DNA of 64,000 nucleotides from Synergistaceae bacterium (GTDB lineage Bacteria > Synergistota > Synergistia > Synergistales > Synergistaceae). Positions 1-9,943 of this stretch are shown here, piece by piece. Numbering within the stretch: position 1 is the first letter of the stretch; every line of letters begins with the position of its first letter. The notes beneath the pieces were generated by a model. The model was given only the letters and a program-made list of their open reading frames with translations. It searched no databases and was not told the origin of the DNA. Both the position numbers and the translations under genes were made by a program. The stretch spans positions 1 through 64,000 of the forward strand of contig JAISZL010000069.1 in assembly GCA_031269245.1 (NCBI GenBank), written 5' to 3'.

Positions 1-9
1 TTTTACTCA

Positions 10-120
10 TGCCAATTCGTGATCAATAGGCTGCTTTTGATGCGGCTCTCGCGGCTACCCAAACCTGTTTTTTTACACTTCACCCTTCAAACATTTGAGA
101 CATTTGATTGCAAATTGATT
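10..120 (+). repeat. MITE-like repeat, copy 1
   Basis: This AT-rich stretch has the same parts in the same order as copies near 9.9, 30.7 and 56.8 kb: CCAATTCGTGATCAATAGGC at the left, a block close to CAAACCTGTTTT, then CTTCACCCTT and CATTTGATT at the right. The consensus right end reads GATTTCAAATTGGTAT and the consensus left end ATACCAATTCG, so the ends form imperfect inverted repeats. No coding capacity is evident; the 61-residue ORF across it is a product of the repeat. The remainder of the 5-prime end up to the first gene is AT-rich and shows a possible -10 box TATAAT at 217-222 with no clear -35 box. Confidence 0.65.
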
Positions 121-329
121 GCCGGCCGGCAGGGCGTAGAAATATTACGGACGTCAAATACATCAAAGATGGATGAAATACAGCGAAAAGCTATAGTTTC
201 TTAAAGAACAACGAGTTATAATCATAATGAGTAAAAAATATTCTTGCAAGCTTCCTTGAGGTGCGGAGCGATATGCGAGATTTATCGTTTGCCGCATGGC
301 CGGTAAAAATGACAATTAGGGGTGAAGTT

Positions 330-3300
330 ATGTTTAAGAATTTAAGCTTAAGGACGAAAATTTTTTCACTGGTCTCCTCGGTCGTTATCGTGTCCTTTCT
401 CATTCTTACGCTGGTCGTATCCAACATAGCTTATGAAATGGCCAAAAAGAACGCGTTCAGCTTGGCTCAGGAGACGGCGGACAAGTACAAAAACGAGATC
501 AAATCCGAGCTTCAGGGTGCCAGGATAACCGCTGAGACGCTTTCGACGGTATTTGAGACGCTGAAGGAACACGATCTCACCGACAGGGACATGATGAACG
601 ACATCCTGAGAAACACCCTGTCGAAGAAGGAGTACATAACCGCGTTTTGCGTAGCTTATGACCCGGACGCGCTGGACGGGAAGGACCTTCTCTTCGCGGG
701 GAAGAGGCCCGCCTATGACGATACCGGAAGATACGCCCCTTACTGGAACAAACTTGGCGACAACATCGACGTGGAGCCTCTGTACGACATAGATATCGCC
801 GACTGGTACGTCGTCCCGAAAAACGAGTTGCACGAATATATCACCGACCCGTACCCATATGAAGTTCAGGGGCGTCCGGTGATGTTGGCGAGCATGGTCT
901 TCCCGATCATGTACAAGGGGAAATTTATAGGGATAATCGCGTCCGATTTTCTTCTCGACAAGCTGCAGGAGATGATATCGAAGGTCAATCCTCATGGGCA
1001 GGGGGGATTCACGGAGATCTTGTCAAACGCCGGAGCCATCGTCGCGCACCCCAACAAGCCTCATTTGGGCAAGGATCTGACGGAAGCGCTGGCATACGAG
1101 ATGCTGACGTTTAACCGCTCTAAGGTCGATGAGGCCATAAGGCACGCTGACGAATATATAGCCCAAAACCCCCTCCAGGACCCGGGCGACGAGGAGCGGG
1201 CCGAGGCATTGGCCAATATTGAGCGGTTTGTGGATAGCTTGAGGGGGTACGCGAAAAGCTCCGGCGCCGCCGCGCTGGACCTGTCATTGCTGACGCCGGA
1301 TCTGGCCGAAGCGATGCTCAATGCGGATCCGGCCAGACTTCAGGATGCGATGGATGCGAAGAGTGCCGTCAAAAACGGCGAGATGTATATTTCGAGCAGC
1401 AGGGAATATTACACGGTATATAATCCGATTCGGTTCAGCGGCGTTACGACCCCGTGGTCGGTCGCGGTCAGCATCCCCATGACGAAGATTCTGGACGACG
1501 CGAGCGGCATCAGGAATTACGTCATGATGGTATCAGTGATGGCCGTATGCATAATCTCCTTAATCCTTTACATAATAGCGAAAAACGTCACGATGCCGAT
1601 ACTCACTCTCTCCAACACGGCTAAAATACTGGGAGAGGGAAATTTTGAAGTCGAAGTGCCGTTGATTCAGGCGAACGACGAAATAGGCGCACTGTCGAGG
1701 GCGTTCAAGTTCATGGCCGAGAAGATAAACAACCTCGTCAAGGAGATGCAGGAGTACGCCAAGACACTCGAGGAAAAGAACGTTTATCTGAACAGGCTGA
1801 ACGAGCTGAAGGACGAGTTCCTGGCAAACACGTCGCATGAACTGCGCACTCCCATCAATGGGATCATAGGCATAATAGAGTCCATGATAGACGGCGCGGC
1901 GGGTCCTATGACAGACGAGCAGAAGTACAACATGGTGATCGTCTCCAACAGCGGCAAGCGCCTGTCCCACATGATCAACGACATACTGGATTTCACCAAG
2001 CTGAAGAACAAGGAAATTACGCTTCAGCTCAAGCCTCTTGACCTGAAGACGATAGCCGACACGGTCATCACGCTGTCGAAGCCATTGATCAAGGGGAAGG
2101 ACGTAGCGCTGATAAACGAGATCGACGGTTCCCTCGGGATGATAAGCGCGGATGAGAACAGAATTCAGCAGATATTGTACAACCTGATCGGAAACGCGAT
2201 AAAGTTCACCGAAAGGGGAACTGTCAAGGTCTCCGCCGAGGTCTCGGGCGATATGACCGCGGTTTCGGTGGAGGATACAGGAATCGGCATCTCCGAGGAT
2301 AAATTCGAGCGGATATTCGAGTCGTTCGAGCAGGCCGACGGTTCCACGGCGAGGGAGTACGGGGGGACGGGCCTGGGCCTGTCGATAACTAAGAAGATCG
2401 TCGAGCTGCACGGAGGGACGATAACAGTCGAGTCGCGCCTAGGCGAGGGCTCCAAATTCACGTTCACCGTGCCCGTGTCGGACGTGAGTGGCGAGGGAGC
2501 TCCGTCGGTAGAGGGTCCTTCGTCGATTATAGATATAGAGGATTTCGCCCCGCGCGGCATGGACGAAGCGCGCGAACATGGCGCGGCGTCCGCCGAGGGG
2601 AGTTACAGGATACTCGTCGTTGACGACGAGCCAGTGAACATACAGGTTTTGTCGAATCTGCTGTCGATGCGGAATTACTCGGTCTTCAAGGCGTACAACG
2701 GGTTGGAGGCCCTAAGCATGATAGATGACGGGGGAGAGTTCGATCTGATCCTCCTGGACGTCATGATGCCCAAGATGTCGGGATACGAGGTCTGTATGCG
2801 CCTCAGGGAGAATCACTCGCTCTTTGACCTGCCGATAGTGATGCTCACGGCGAAGAACCAGATTCAGGACGTCGTTCTGGGGTTCCAGTCCGGCGCAAAC
2901 GATTACATACAAAAACCATTCGACAAGGAGGAGTTGCTGGCCCGCGTTAGGACGCTTCTCGAACTGAAGGGCGCCATGTTCGCGGCCATGGCCGCGAACA
3001 AGGCCAAGAGCCTCTTTTTGGCCAACATGAGTCATGAGATCCGCACCCCGCTGAACGCCGTGATAGGGCTGACCAACCTCCTGCTCAACACGTCCATGGA
3101 CGGACGCCAGAGGGATTATGCCGAGAAGATGCGCCGCGCGTCGGTCGCGCTATTGGGTATCGTCAACGACATACTCGACTTTGCCAAAGCCGACGCGGGT
3201 GATATGAAACTGGAACGAGTCTCGTTCGATATAAGGAGGATGTTCGACGACCTCACGATATTTTTCAGCGAACGGAACGCCGAATCGGACATAGCCCTTC

Positions 3301-4148
3301 GCTTCGAGCTGGACCCGTCCCTCCCCTCCGAACTCATAGGGGATCCGCTCAGGCTCCAGCAGATCTTCATCAACTTGGTCGACAACGCGTACAAGTTTAC
3401 GGAGCGCGGCTCCATCACGGTGCGCGCTGAGGTTGTCGAACGCGGACGGGACGAAGCGACGATTGCCTTCGCGGTGGAGGACACCGGCATCGGCATGAGC
3501 CGGGATCATATTGACAAGATGTTCGCGGCATTCAACCAGGCCGACAACTCCTCGACGCGCAAATACGGCGGGACGGGAATCGGACTTGCCATAACGAGGC
3601 AGATGGTGGAGCTGATGGGCGGGACGATCAGCGTGGAGAGCGAGGAGGGCAAGGGTACTGTATTCGGTTTTTCATGCGGGTTCGAGCTCCCCGGGCGCGA
3701 TGAGGTCGCGGAGGATGCCTCCGCGGGTGAGGGTGAGGCCGACGAAAACGCCGTGTTGCGCGGCATGAGGGTTTTGTTGGTCGAGGACAACGAGATCAAC
3801 GCCATGATAGCTACGGAGCTCCTGAGCGCCGTGGGCGTCGAAGTCACCGCGGCTCAGAACGGCCATGAAGCCCTGGATCGCTTAAAGGAGGCTGCCAGGA
3901 CTGACGGAAAGCCTCCCTTTGACCTCGTGCTGATGGACCTTCAGATGCCGGTGATGGATGGATACGAGGCCACCAGGATAATCAGGGGGATGCCGGAGTA
4001 CAACGACATGCCGATCTACGCGCTGACGGCCCACGCCTTCCCGGAGGAGCGAGAGCGCTGCTTCTCGCTCGGCATGAAGGACCACCTGACCAAACCGATC
4101 GACGTGGAGTCCTTCTACGGGGCACTGCGGGAGGCTGTTGTCTCCTGA
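330..4148 (+). CDS. Hybrid sensor histidine kinase with two kinase cores and two receiver domains
   Basis: Membrane sensor kinase of about 1272 residues. A short N-terminal tail leads to a transmembrane helix (about 10-32), a long extracytoplasmic dCache-like sensor region, a second helix (about 396-418) and a HAMP linker. Then come a first HisKA/HATPase core (HELRTP, phospho-acceptor about His503), a receiver domain (LLDVMMP, about Asp810), a second HisKA/HATPase core (SHEIRTP, about His902) and a final receiver (LMDLQMP, about Asp1203). Both ATPase domains keep DTGIG and GGTG motifs. The ORF opens at 261, but ATG 330 has the good ribosome site AGGGGTG and puts the first helix near the N-terminus. 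The two complete cores suggest an internal phosphorelay. The ligand is unknown, and no partner regulator is adjacent. Confidence 0.93.
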   Translation: MFKNLSLRTKIFSLVSSVVIVSFLILTLVVSNIAYEMAKKNAFSLAQETADKYKNEIKSELQGARITAETLSTVFETLKEHDLTDRDMMNDILRNTLSKKEYITAFCVAYDPDALDGKDLLFAGKRPAYDDTGRYAPYWNKLGDNIDVEPLYDIDIADWYVVPKNELHEYITDPYPYEVQGRPVMLASMVFPIMYKGKFIGIIASDFLLDKLQEMISKVNPHGQGGFTEILSNAGAIVAHPNKPHLGKDLTEALAYEMLTFNRSKVDEAIRHADEYIAQNPLQDPGDEERAEALANIERFVDSLRGYAKSSGAAALDLSLLTPDLAEAMLNADPARLQDAMDAKSAVKNGEMYISSSREYYTVYNPIRFSGVTTPWSVAVSIPMTKILDDASGIRNYVMMVSVMAVCIISLILYIIAKNVTMPILTLSNTAKILGEGNFEVEVPLIQANDEIGALSRAFKFMAEKINNLVKEMQEYAKTLEEKNVYLNRLNELKDEFLANTSHELRTPINGIIGIIESMIDGAAGPMTDEQKYNMVIVSNSGKRLSHMINDILDFTKLKNKEITLQLKPLDLKTIADTVITLSKPLIKGKDVALINEIDGSLGMISADENRIQQILYNLIGNAIKFTERGTVKVSAEVSGDMTAVSVEDTGIGISEDKFERIFESFEQADGSTAREYGGTGLGLSITKKIVELHGGTITVESRLGEGSKFTFTVPVSDVSGEGAPSVEGPSSIIDIEDFAPRGMDEAREHGAASAEGSYRILVVDDEPVNIQVLSNLLSMRNYSVFKAYNGLEALSMIDDGGEFDLILLDVMMPKMSGYEVCMRLRENHSLFDLPIVMLTAKNQIQDVVLGFQSGANDYIQKPFDKEELLARVRTLLELKGAMFAAMAANKAKSLFLANMSHEIRTPLNAVIGLTNLLLNTSMDGRQRDYAEKMRRASVALLGIVNDILDFAKADAGDMKLERVSFDIRRMFDDLTIFFSERNAESDIALRFELDPSLPSELIGDPLRLQQIFINLVDNAYKFTERGSITVRAEVVERGRDEATIAFAVEDTGIGMSRDHIDKMFAAFNQADNSSTRKYGGTGIGLAITRQMVELMGGTISVESEEGKGTVFGFSCGFELPGRDEVAEDASAGEGEADENAVLRGMRVLLVEDNEINAMIATELLSAVGVEVTAAQNGHEALDRLKEAARTDGKPPFDLVLMDLQMPVMDGYEATRIIRGMPEYNDMPIYALTAHAFPEERERCFSLGMKDHLTKPIDVESFYGALREAVVS

Positions 4149-4201
4149 ACCTGGTTGATACCAGTTTTGTTTCATCGTAAAATTTCCGCGGGGGTATTTG
4201 G

Positions 4202-5083
4202 ATGCGTTTAACCACCGTCGTATCTGGGGACGCCGAGGTATGCGCGCTCGTGGCGCGCCAAGGGCTCATAGCAGTGGAGGATGTCAACGGGGAACTGGGG
4301 GTTTCGTGGGAGACAGATCTCTTTGAGCTCATCAGGCGAAATAAAATTCCCGAGATGACTGGATGGTTCAACGACGGGGGCCGCGAGGAGATAGAATCGC
4401 TGAAGGGCTGTGTCCTGCCGTTTGGCGAGGCGCGCTATGCCCCCCTCTATCGCGGCCCCCGGAAGATATTCGGGATAGGGCTCAACTACGCCGATCACGC
4501 CGGAGACCTCTTTGAGGATGCCCCCACCGGGATACCGGCGAGTTTCTTTAAGCCGGCCACGGCGATCATAGGACACGGCGACGAGATAAAGATCCCGCTT
4601 CAATCGCGGAAGACCACCGCCGAAGCGGAGCTTGGGGTCATCATCGGGAGGGATTGCTCGAACATAGAGCGCGAGGACTGGCTTGATTACGTGGCCGGGT
4701 TCACGGCGATAATAGACATAACAGCGGAGGACATCCTCCGCTTGAATCCGCGCTATTTGACCCACGCCAAGAGTTTCGAGACGTTCTTCAGCTTCGGTCC
4801 TCATCTGGTGACGCCGGACGAGATACCGGACGTATCCGCGCTTCGCGTGCGTACGGTGTTGAACGGCCGCGTTCACGCGGAGAACGTTGTGGCTAACATG
4901 ACGTTTCCCCCGGACTTCCTGGTGGCGTTTCACTCCAAGGTATTCCGGTGGCAGCCGGGGGATATCCTCTCGACCGGCACCCCGAGAGCCGCGCGCATTC
5001 AGCGCGGCGACGTCGCGGAGTGCCGCATCGATGGCTTCGAGCCCTTGAAAAATCCGGTGGCGGACGAGGGACAGCATCCTTAA
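4202..5083 (+). CDS. Fumarylacetoacetate hydrolase family protein
   Basis: A 293-residue cytoplasmic enzyme of the FAH superfamily, whose members hydrolyse, isomerise or decarboxylate 2-oxo acid/enol substrates using a divalent metal. Recognisable blocks are IFGIGLNYADHAGD at the start of the FAH fold, the metal-binding EAELGVIIG strand (E-x-E), the following GFTAIIDITAEDI segment, SFETFFSFGPHLVTPDEI and the C-terminal GDILSTGTP. The N-terminal 80 or so residues form the small cap-like region seen in HpcE/YcgM-type members. It stands alone between the sensor kinase and a convergent capA-like gene, so context does not specify the substrate. Family assignment is firm; the exact reaction is not. 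Confidence 0.88.
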   Translation: MRLTTVVSGDAEVCALVARQGLIAVEDVNGELGVSWETDLFELIRRNKIPEMTGWFNDGGREEIESLKGCVLPFGEARYAPLYRGPRKIFGIGLNYADHAGDLFEDAPTGIPASFFKPATAIIGHGDEIKIPLQSRKTTAEAELGVIIGRDCSNIEREDWLDYVAGFTAIIDITAEDILRLNPRYLTHAKSFETFFSFGPHLVTPDEIPDVSALRVRTVLNGRVHAENVVANMTFPPDFLVAFHSKVFRWQPGDILSTGTPRAARIQRGDVAECRIDGFEPLKNPVADEGQHP

Positions 5084-5194
5084 AATAAAATGCTGTATCC
5101 GGCGATGACGGACATAACAAATGGACCGGTCGCCGTCAGGATTCAAAGAGCCGCGAATTTGCGAAAACCCCTGTCAAGGACACTTGATATCCCT

Positions 5195-5259
5195 CGAAAC
5201 ACAGGCAAGACCGAGGGGTTTTGCCCCGAACCCCGCAAGGGGACCAGCCCCCTCGACCC
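5195..5259. repeat. GC-palindrome repeat, copy 1
   Basis: The stretch ACAGGCAAGACCGAGGGG followed by GGGGTTTTGCCCC, CGAACCCCGCAAGGGGACC and a final GACCCC closely matches the reverse complement of the chain near 21.38-21.46 kb. It fills the space between the convergent FAH and CapA genes and ends right at the CapA stop codon, so it may act as a bidirectional terminator. Confidence 0.6.
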
Positions 5260-6465
5260 CTACTCCGGCGTCTTTCTTCTGCTCTTGGGCAGGATGTCGG
5301 GCGACGACTCGTCCCATATCGTGTAAAAGCCCTCGGCATCGGGGCTCTTGGCGGCGCCCAGGAAGTCTATCGCCGCCGCGCCTGCGATTCTCGAGGACCT
5401 CAATGAATCGGCGTTGAGGCCGGCGTGGTTGAACCTGTCGCTCGACCCGGCGTAGACCACCTCGATCAGCCTATGGCCCCTCTGGCCGGTGGACGAGACC
5501 CACGTCGGCGCGACGGAGACGCGGGAGATACGCGCGCGTTCCCCGTCGCGCGCGACGTCGACCGCGAGGACGACGCTCCTCTCGCGCGGCTTCGCCCGCT
5601 GATGCGAGACAAAGTTGCCCAGGGAATAAGCGACGAGGGCGTAACCCGCGTCGGAGCTCGTCACCTCGATTGGCTGAAGCACATGGGGGTGAGTGCCGAT
5701 AACGATGTTCGCTCCGCCCTCAACGCAGAGCGAGGCGATCTCCCGCGCGCGCTTCGTTGGGACGAACTGGTACTCGTTTCCCCAGTGAAAAAAAGCCGCC
5801 GTCATGTCCGGGCTCAACGCGCGCGCGCTTTCGAGACCCCGCTTGACAGCCTCGTCGGATATTATGTTAAGATACACGTCTTCGGAACTCACGTCTCCGG
5901 ATGCGCTCGACTTGAACGGCGTGTTGCTCCCGTAGGAGAAGTTGACGAACGCCCAGCGCAGGCCACCGTACTCCACCAGCAGAGCCTCGTTCGGCTTGAC
6001 GCCCCCATAAGCCAGTCCTGTCCAGGAGATGCCCGCCTCGTCCAGTACCTCAGTGGTTCTCTTAGCCCCGGAAACGCCCCTGTCGAGTATGTGATTGTTG
6101 GCCAGGGTAACGACACTGACTCCCATGCCGAGGACCGCTGAGGCCAACTCGTCGGGTGTGTTGAAGGACGGGTATCCGGCGAACTTTTTCCTCTCTCCCG
6201 CGAAGACGGTCTCCAGGTTCCCCGCCGCCAGAGCGTCGTGAAACAGGGGCTTCACCCTGCGGAACTGCGGGGAGAAGTCCCACGACGCCCCCCTTCTCGC
6301 TCCCTCCAACTGCTCGGCGTGGGCCATGATGTCTCCGATGAAGACGACGCGGACTGTGCCTGCCGGGCGCGGCGAAGCCTCCGCCGCGCCCGGCGGCATA
6401 TGGCGCGCCAGCGAAACGGCGCAGAGCATCAGCAAAAACGACGCCCAAAAACGCTCTTTCATCAT
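5260..6465 (-). CDS. CapA family (PGA_cap) metallophosphoesterase-like protein
   Basis: About 401 residues. An N-terminal hydrophobic segment (FWASFLLMLCAVSLA) followed by a small-residue region looks like a signal peptide, so the protein is probably exported or membrane-anchored. The mature part has the CapA/PGA_cap signature series: VVFIGDIMAH, GNLET, LANNHILDRG, HWGNEYQ and IGTHPHVLQPIE, then YSLGNFV. Family members resemble calcineurin-type phosphoesterases and are linked to poly-gamma-glutamate or other capsule production, but isolated copies like this one often have unknown roles. The ORF track starts at GTG 6480, inside the ribosome site AAGGTGG; ATG 6465 or 6462 is better placed. No capB or capC neighbour is present, so a polyglutamate role is not supported. 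Confidence 0.87.
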   Translation of the reverse strand: MMKERFWASFLLMLCAVSLARHMPPGAAEASPRPAGTVRVVFIGDIMAHAEQLEGARRGASWDFSPQFRRVKPLFHDALAAGNLETVFAGERKKFAGYPSFNTPDELASAVLGMGVSVVTLANNHILDRGVSGAKRTTEVLDEAGISWTGLAYGGVKPNEALLVEYGGLRWAFVNFSYGSNTPFKSSASGDVSSEDVYLNIISDEAVKRGLESARALSPDMTAAFFHWGNEYQFVPTKRAREIASLCVEGGANIVIGTHPHVLQPIEVTSSDAGYALVAYSLGNFVSHQRAKPRERSVVLAVDVARDGERARISRVSVAPTWVSSTGQRGHRLIEVVYAGSSDRFNHAGLNADSLRSSRIAGAAAIDFLGAAKSPDAEGFYTIWDESSPDILPKSRRKTPE

Positions 6466-6707
6466 CAAACCGTTCACCACCTTAAGGGCAAGGATTCAAG
6501 CCACTCCCCGAACCGCGTTTCTCGCATATAGACATAATGCCCCACCCAATTTACTCCTGGAGATATTATCCCATATATCTATCAATTTAGCGTCTGCCGC
6601 ACAGCCCTAAATTTTCTTGGCTCAGGTCCGCGGACGTTTCCGTCGGCGACGTGATCGTGCCGAATGCCGTCGAATACGAATAACCACTGTTGATTTCTCT
6701 TAACCTG

Positions 6708-6737
6708 TTGACATTGGATATATATCTGGCGTAAAGT
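6708..6737 (+). promoter_or_regulatory. Predicted sigma70 promoter of the riboswitch-nrdDG unit
   Basis: A perfect -35 box TTGACA (6708-6713) is followed after 18 nt by TAAAGT (6732-6737), a fair -10 box. Transcription would begin just before the conserved part of the cobalamin riboswitch. The interval from the capA start to here (about 240 nt) shows nothing else that I can recognise. Confidence 0.5.
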
Positions 6738-6739
6738 GT

Positions 6740-6905
6740 TTTAACTTGAGCCCGGGCGGCGATAGGGAAGCCGGAGGAGTTTTTCGGAAAATCCGGCGCG
6801 GTACCCGCCACTGTAGGCCTGACGAACCGGCAGCGGCCACTGGTTTTGTGAGAGATCGGGAAGGCGCCGGAGAGGACGAGGGATAGCCAGGAGACCTGCC
6901 GTTTT
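6740..6905 (+). ncRNA. Cobalamin (B12) riboswitch
   Basis: The conserved blocks of the cobalamin aptamer occur in order: GGGAAGCCGG, a variable arm, GCGCGGTACCCGCCACTGTA, GGCCACTGG-TTTTGTGAG, GGGAAGGCGCC and the B12 box region AGCCAGGAGACCTGCC. The element sits in the leader of the anaerobic ribonucleotide reductase operon, about 150 nt before the nrdD start. Between them a possible hairpin GGCGGC-gcaaa-GCCGCT and a run of eight T could serve as expression platform. The usual logic of such switches is repression when adenosylcobalamin is plentiful. Confidence 0.93.
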
Positions 6906-7053
6906 GGGCGATTGCTTGTATCAGGCGAGAGATTTTTCGCGTTTCTCGAGCCATCCCGCGGGAGAACGGGGTACAGGGCGGCGCAAAGCCGCTGTTTGGC
7001 CTTTGGATCGCGCGCGGGCGCGGTTCAATTTTTTTTGCATGGAGGAGTAATTT

Positions 7054-9381
7054 GTGATAAGGACGATTCGCAAGCGCGACGGAAGACAGGTTGGGTACGA
7101 CAGGGCGAAGATCGCGAGCGCGATATTGAAGGCGTTCAGGGCGACGGGAGAGGAGAGTATAGCGCACGGCGAACCAGCGCACGAGCGGGTCGCCAGGATG
7201 GTGGAGGAGAGGATGGAGGCCTCGGGGCTCATAACGCCGTCTGTCGAGCAGATACAAGACGTGGTCGAGGCGTCGCTGATCGGCTGCGGTTGCATCGCCA
7301 CGGCCCGCGCTTACATACTTTACCGCGCCGAGCGCACTCGCGTCCGCGAGATGAAGGCGTCGCTAATGAAGACGTATGAGGACATCGCCTTCAAGAGCGC
7401 CGTCGAGTGCGACATAAAGCGCGAGAACGCCAACATCGACGCCGACACCCCGATGGGCACCATGCTCAAGTACGGTTCTGAGGGCGCGAAGAAGTTCTAC
7501 GAGATGTTCGTCATCGACCCGCGCTTCGTCGAGGCCCACAAATCCGGCGACATCCACATTCACGACCTGGACTTCTACACGCTGACCACTACCTGCTGCC
7601 AGATCGACCTCATCAAGCTCTTCGACGGCGGTTTCTCCACCGGACACGGCGTCCTCCGCGAGCCGAACGACATCGCCTCGTACTCGGCCCTAGCCTGCAT
7701 AGCCATACAGAGCAACCAGAACGACCAGCACGGCGGTCAGAGCATCGTCAACTTCGACTACGCGATGGCCCTGGGGGTCGCCAAGACCTACGCGAAAAAA
7801 TACCGCGAGTTCCTCAAGATATCGCTCTCCCTGCTCGCTCCCGGCCTCCCGGAGGAGGAGGCCGGGGCCATCGTCTCGCGCCTGGAGAGGAGAAACCTGT
7901 CCGTCTTCATGGGCGGGGGCGGAGGCGCGGAGGAGGGGCGGGCTGAGTTGATGGAGGCTGGGTTGGACGAGGCGGCGGCGGACCGGGCGCTGCGCTTCTC
8001 GCTCGAACACGCGCTCTCCTCGACGGAGCGGGCGGCTTATCAGGCGATGGAGGGGCTCATCCACAACCTCAACACCATGCACTCCCGGGCCGGCGCTCAG
8101 ACGCCGTTCTCGTCGATCAACTACGGCATGGACACGTCGCCCGAGGGACGGCTCGCGATCCGAGCGCTCCTCTTAGCCACGGAGGCGGGGCTGGGCAACG
8201 GCGAGACCCCGATATTCCCGATACAGATATTCCGCGTGAAGGCCGGGGTCAGCTTCAACCCCGGCGACCCGAACTACGACCTCTTCCAGCTCGCGTGCAG
8301 GGTGTCGTCCAAGAGGCTCTTCCCGAACTTCTCGTTCCTCGACGCGCCGTTCAACGCCCGCTACTACGTCCCGGGGAGGCCGGAGACGGAGATCGCCTAC
8401 ATGGGGTGCCGCACGAGGGTGATAGCGAACGCGCACGACCCGGGGCGCGAGATAAGCAACGGACGCGGCAACCTGAGCTTCACGACGGTGAACCTGCCGC
8501 GCATCGCCATAAGGGCCCGCGGGAGCATCCCGGCTTTTTTCTCGGAGCTCGAGTCGAAGCTGGACATGGTGATACTCCAGCTGATGGAGCGCTACAGAAT
8601 CCAGTGCGCGCGCCGCGTCCGCAACTATCCGTTCCTGATGGGCCAGGGCATATGGCTCGACAGCGACACCCTCGGATGGAACGACGAGGTGGGCCCGGTG
8701 TTGAGGCACGGCACGCTCTCCGTGGGCTTCATCGGTCTGGCGGAGGCGCTGAAATCCCTGACCGGAGCTCATCACGGCGAGAGCGAGTCGTCCCAGGCGT
8801 TAGGGCTCGACATAGTTAAATTCATGCGCGAGCGCACGGACCGCGAGACTGAGACCTCAGGGCTCAACTTCACGCTCCTGGCGACCCCGGCCGAGGGTCT
8901 TTCCGGCCGTTTCGTCCGCCTGGACGAGGCGGAGTTCGGCCCCATAGCGGGCGTGACCGACCGCGATTACTACACCAACAGCTTTCACGTCCCGGTCCAC
9001 TACGGCATAAAGGCCGCCCGGAAGATCGCGATAGAGGGTCCGTATCACGAGCTGACCAACGCTGGGCATATAACCTACGTGGAGTTGGACGGCGACGCCT
9101 CGCGGAACCTGGAGGCGTTCGAGCGGGTCGTCCGCTTCATGGCCGAAAGCGGCGTCGGCTACGGTTCGATCAACCATCCCGTCGACCGAGACCCGGTCTG
9201 CGGATACAACGGGATAATCGGCGACCACTGCCCGAAGTGCGGCAGGGCGGAGGGCGACGGCGTCAGCTCCGCCAGGTTCGAGCGCATAAGGCGGATCACA
9301 GGATACCTGGTCGGAACAGTCGAGCGCTTCAACGACGCCAAGCGCGCGGAGGAGCGCGACCGGGTGAAGCACGGGATATGA
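7054..9381 (+). CDS. nrdD: Anaerobic (class III) ribonucleoside-triphosphate reductase
   Basis: Glycyl-radical enzyme of 775 residues that reduces ribonucleotides to deoxyribonucleotides without oxygen. An ATP-cone (IRTIRKRDGRQVGYDRAKI) occupies roughly residues 1-95. The catalytic barrel includes HIHDLDFYT and the finger-loop cysteine MGCRTRV (about Cys452). The C-terminal RRITGYLVG carries the probable radical glycine (about Gly750). The zinc site reads DPVCGY and CPKCGR: three cysteines (716, 726, 729) with Asp713 where a fourth Cys is usual. The start is GTG behind GGAGGAG. It lies downstream of the B12 riboswitch and overlaps nrdG by four bases, so the two are translationally coupled. 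This predicts a B12-dependent class II reductase elsewhere in the genome. Confidence 0.96.
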   Translation: MIRTIRKRDGRQVGYDRAKIASAILKAFRATGEESIAHGEPAHERVARMVEERMEASGLITPSVEQIQDVVEASLIGCGCIATARAYILYRAERTRVREMKASLMKTYEDIAFKSAVECDIKRENANIDADTPMGTMLKYGSEGAKKFYEMFVIDPRFVEAHKSGDIHIHDLDFYTLTTTCCQIDLIKLFDGGFSTGHGVLREPNDIASYSALACIAIQSNQNDQHGGQSIVNFDYAMALGVAKTYAKKYREFLKISLSLLAPGLPEEEAGAIVSRLERRNLSVFMGGGGGAEEGRAELMEAGLDEAAADRALRFSLEHALSSTERAAYQAMEGLIHNLNTMHSRAGAQTPFSSINYGMDTSPEGRLAIRALLLATEAGLGNGETPIFPIQIFRVKAGVSFNPGDPNYDLFQLACRVSSKRLFPNFSFLDAPFNARYYVPGRPETEIAYMGCRTRVIANAHDPGREISNGRGNLSFTTVNLPRIAIRARGSIPAFFSELESKLDMVILQLMERYRIQCARRVRNYPFLMGQGIWLDSDTLGWNDEVGPVLRHGTLSVGFIGLAEALKSLTGAHHGESESSQALGLDIVKFMRERTDRETETSGLNFTLLATPAEGLSGRFVRLDEAEFGPIAGVTDRDYYTNSFHVPVHYGIKAARKIAIEGPYHELTNAGHITYVELDGDASRNLEAFERVVRFMAESGVGYGSINHPVDRDPVCGYNGIIGDHCPKCGRAEGDGVSSARFERIRRITGYLVGTVERFNDAKRAEERDRVKHGI

Positions 9382-9866
9382 GGCATGAAAAACGCGCGGC
9401 CATGCGCCTGAGCGGGATAGTGGAGGAGTCCATCGTGGACGGTCCGGGGGTGAGGTACGTCGTCTTCACCCAGGGCTGTCCCCATCGCTGCCCTGGCTGC
9501 CACAACCCCCAGACTCACGACAGGGACGGGGGGTACGAGATCGGCGCCGCGGAGCTGACGGAGAAGTTCAAGCGGTCGGCCGCGGAAAACCCCCTTTTGA
9601 GCGGCGTCACCATCTCCGGCGGCGAGCCTTTCATCCAGGCGCGCTGTCTCGTCCCGTTCGCGGAGGCCGTCCGAATAGCCGGTTACGATCTATGGATATA
9701 TACCGGTTACGTCATGGAGGAGATAACGGCCCGCGCCGACAGGGACGAGATGGCGCTTCTGGCCCGGGCCGACGCGCTGGTGGACGGCCCATTCGTCGAG
9801 GAGCTGCGAACGCTGGAGCGGCGCTTCATAGGCAGCTCGAACCAGAGGATCATCAAGCTCTCATGA
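9378..9866 (+). CDS. nrdG: Anaerobic ribonucleotide reductase activating protein (radical SAM)
   Basis: Activase of about 162 residues that uses a [4Fe-4S] cluster and S-adenosylmethionine to make the glycyl radical on NrdD. The cluster motif is CPHRCPGC (CxxxCxxC) in the segment VVFTQGCPHRCPGCHNP, followed by SGGEPF, the SAM-binding GGE strand. The ORF track opens at 9237 inside nrdD; I place the start at the ATG of the ATGA overlap with the nrdD stop. A second ATG at 9402 (MRLSGIV) is an alternative. The length and order after nrdD are standard for the family. Confidence 0.95.
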   Translation: MRHEKRAAMRLSGIVEESIVDGPGVRYVVFTQGCPHRCPGCHNPQTHDRDGGYEIGAAELTEKFKRSAAENPLLSGVTISGGEPFIQARCLVPFAEAVRIAGYDLWIYTGYVMEEITARADRDEMALLARADALVDGPFVEELRTLERRFIGSSNQRIIKLS

Positions 9867-9895
9867 CCCGATGCGCCGAAAAAACAACGGGAGAT

Positions 9896-9943
9896 CCAGG
9901 AGGAGTCCTCCTCCTGGCGGGTGCGGGCGGAGCCCGCGGTTTT
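9896..9943 (+). terminator. Double-hairpin terminator after nrdG (GC-palindrome repeat, copy 2)
   Basis: Two stem-loops follow nrdG. CCAGGAGGA-gtcc-TCCTCCTGG (9896-9917) is followed by GCGGGC-gga-GCCCGC (9923-9937) and GGTTTT, a plausible intrinsic terminator. The sequence resembles the reverse complement of the chain of palindromes at 21.32-21.36 kb, so it is also a member of a dispersed repeat. Confidence 0.6.

Noticed and set aside
4158-4180. TTGATACCAGTTTTGTTTCATCG as another MITE-like copy
   Set aside because: Only about ten bases resemble the repeat end and the rest does not match, so it was not listed.
5260-6465. CapA-like gene as part of a poly-gamma-glutamate capsule system
   Set aside because: No CapB, CapC or PgdS-like gene is nearby; a single capA-like gene does not support that pathway.
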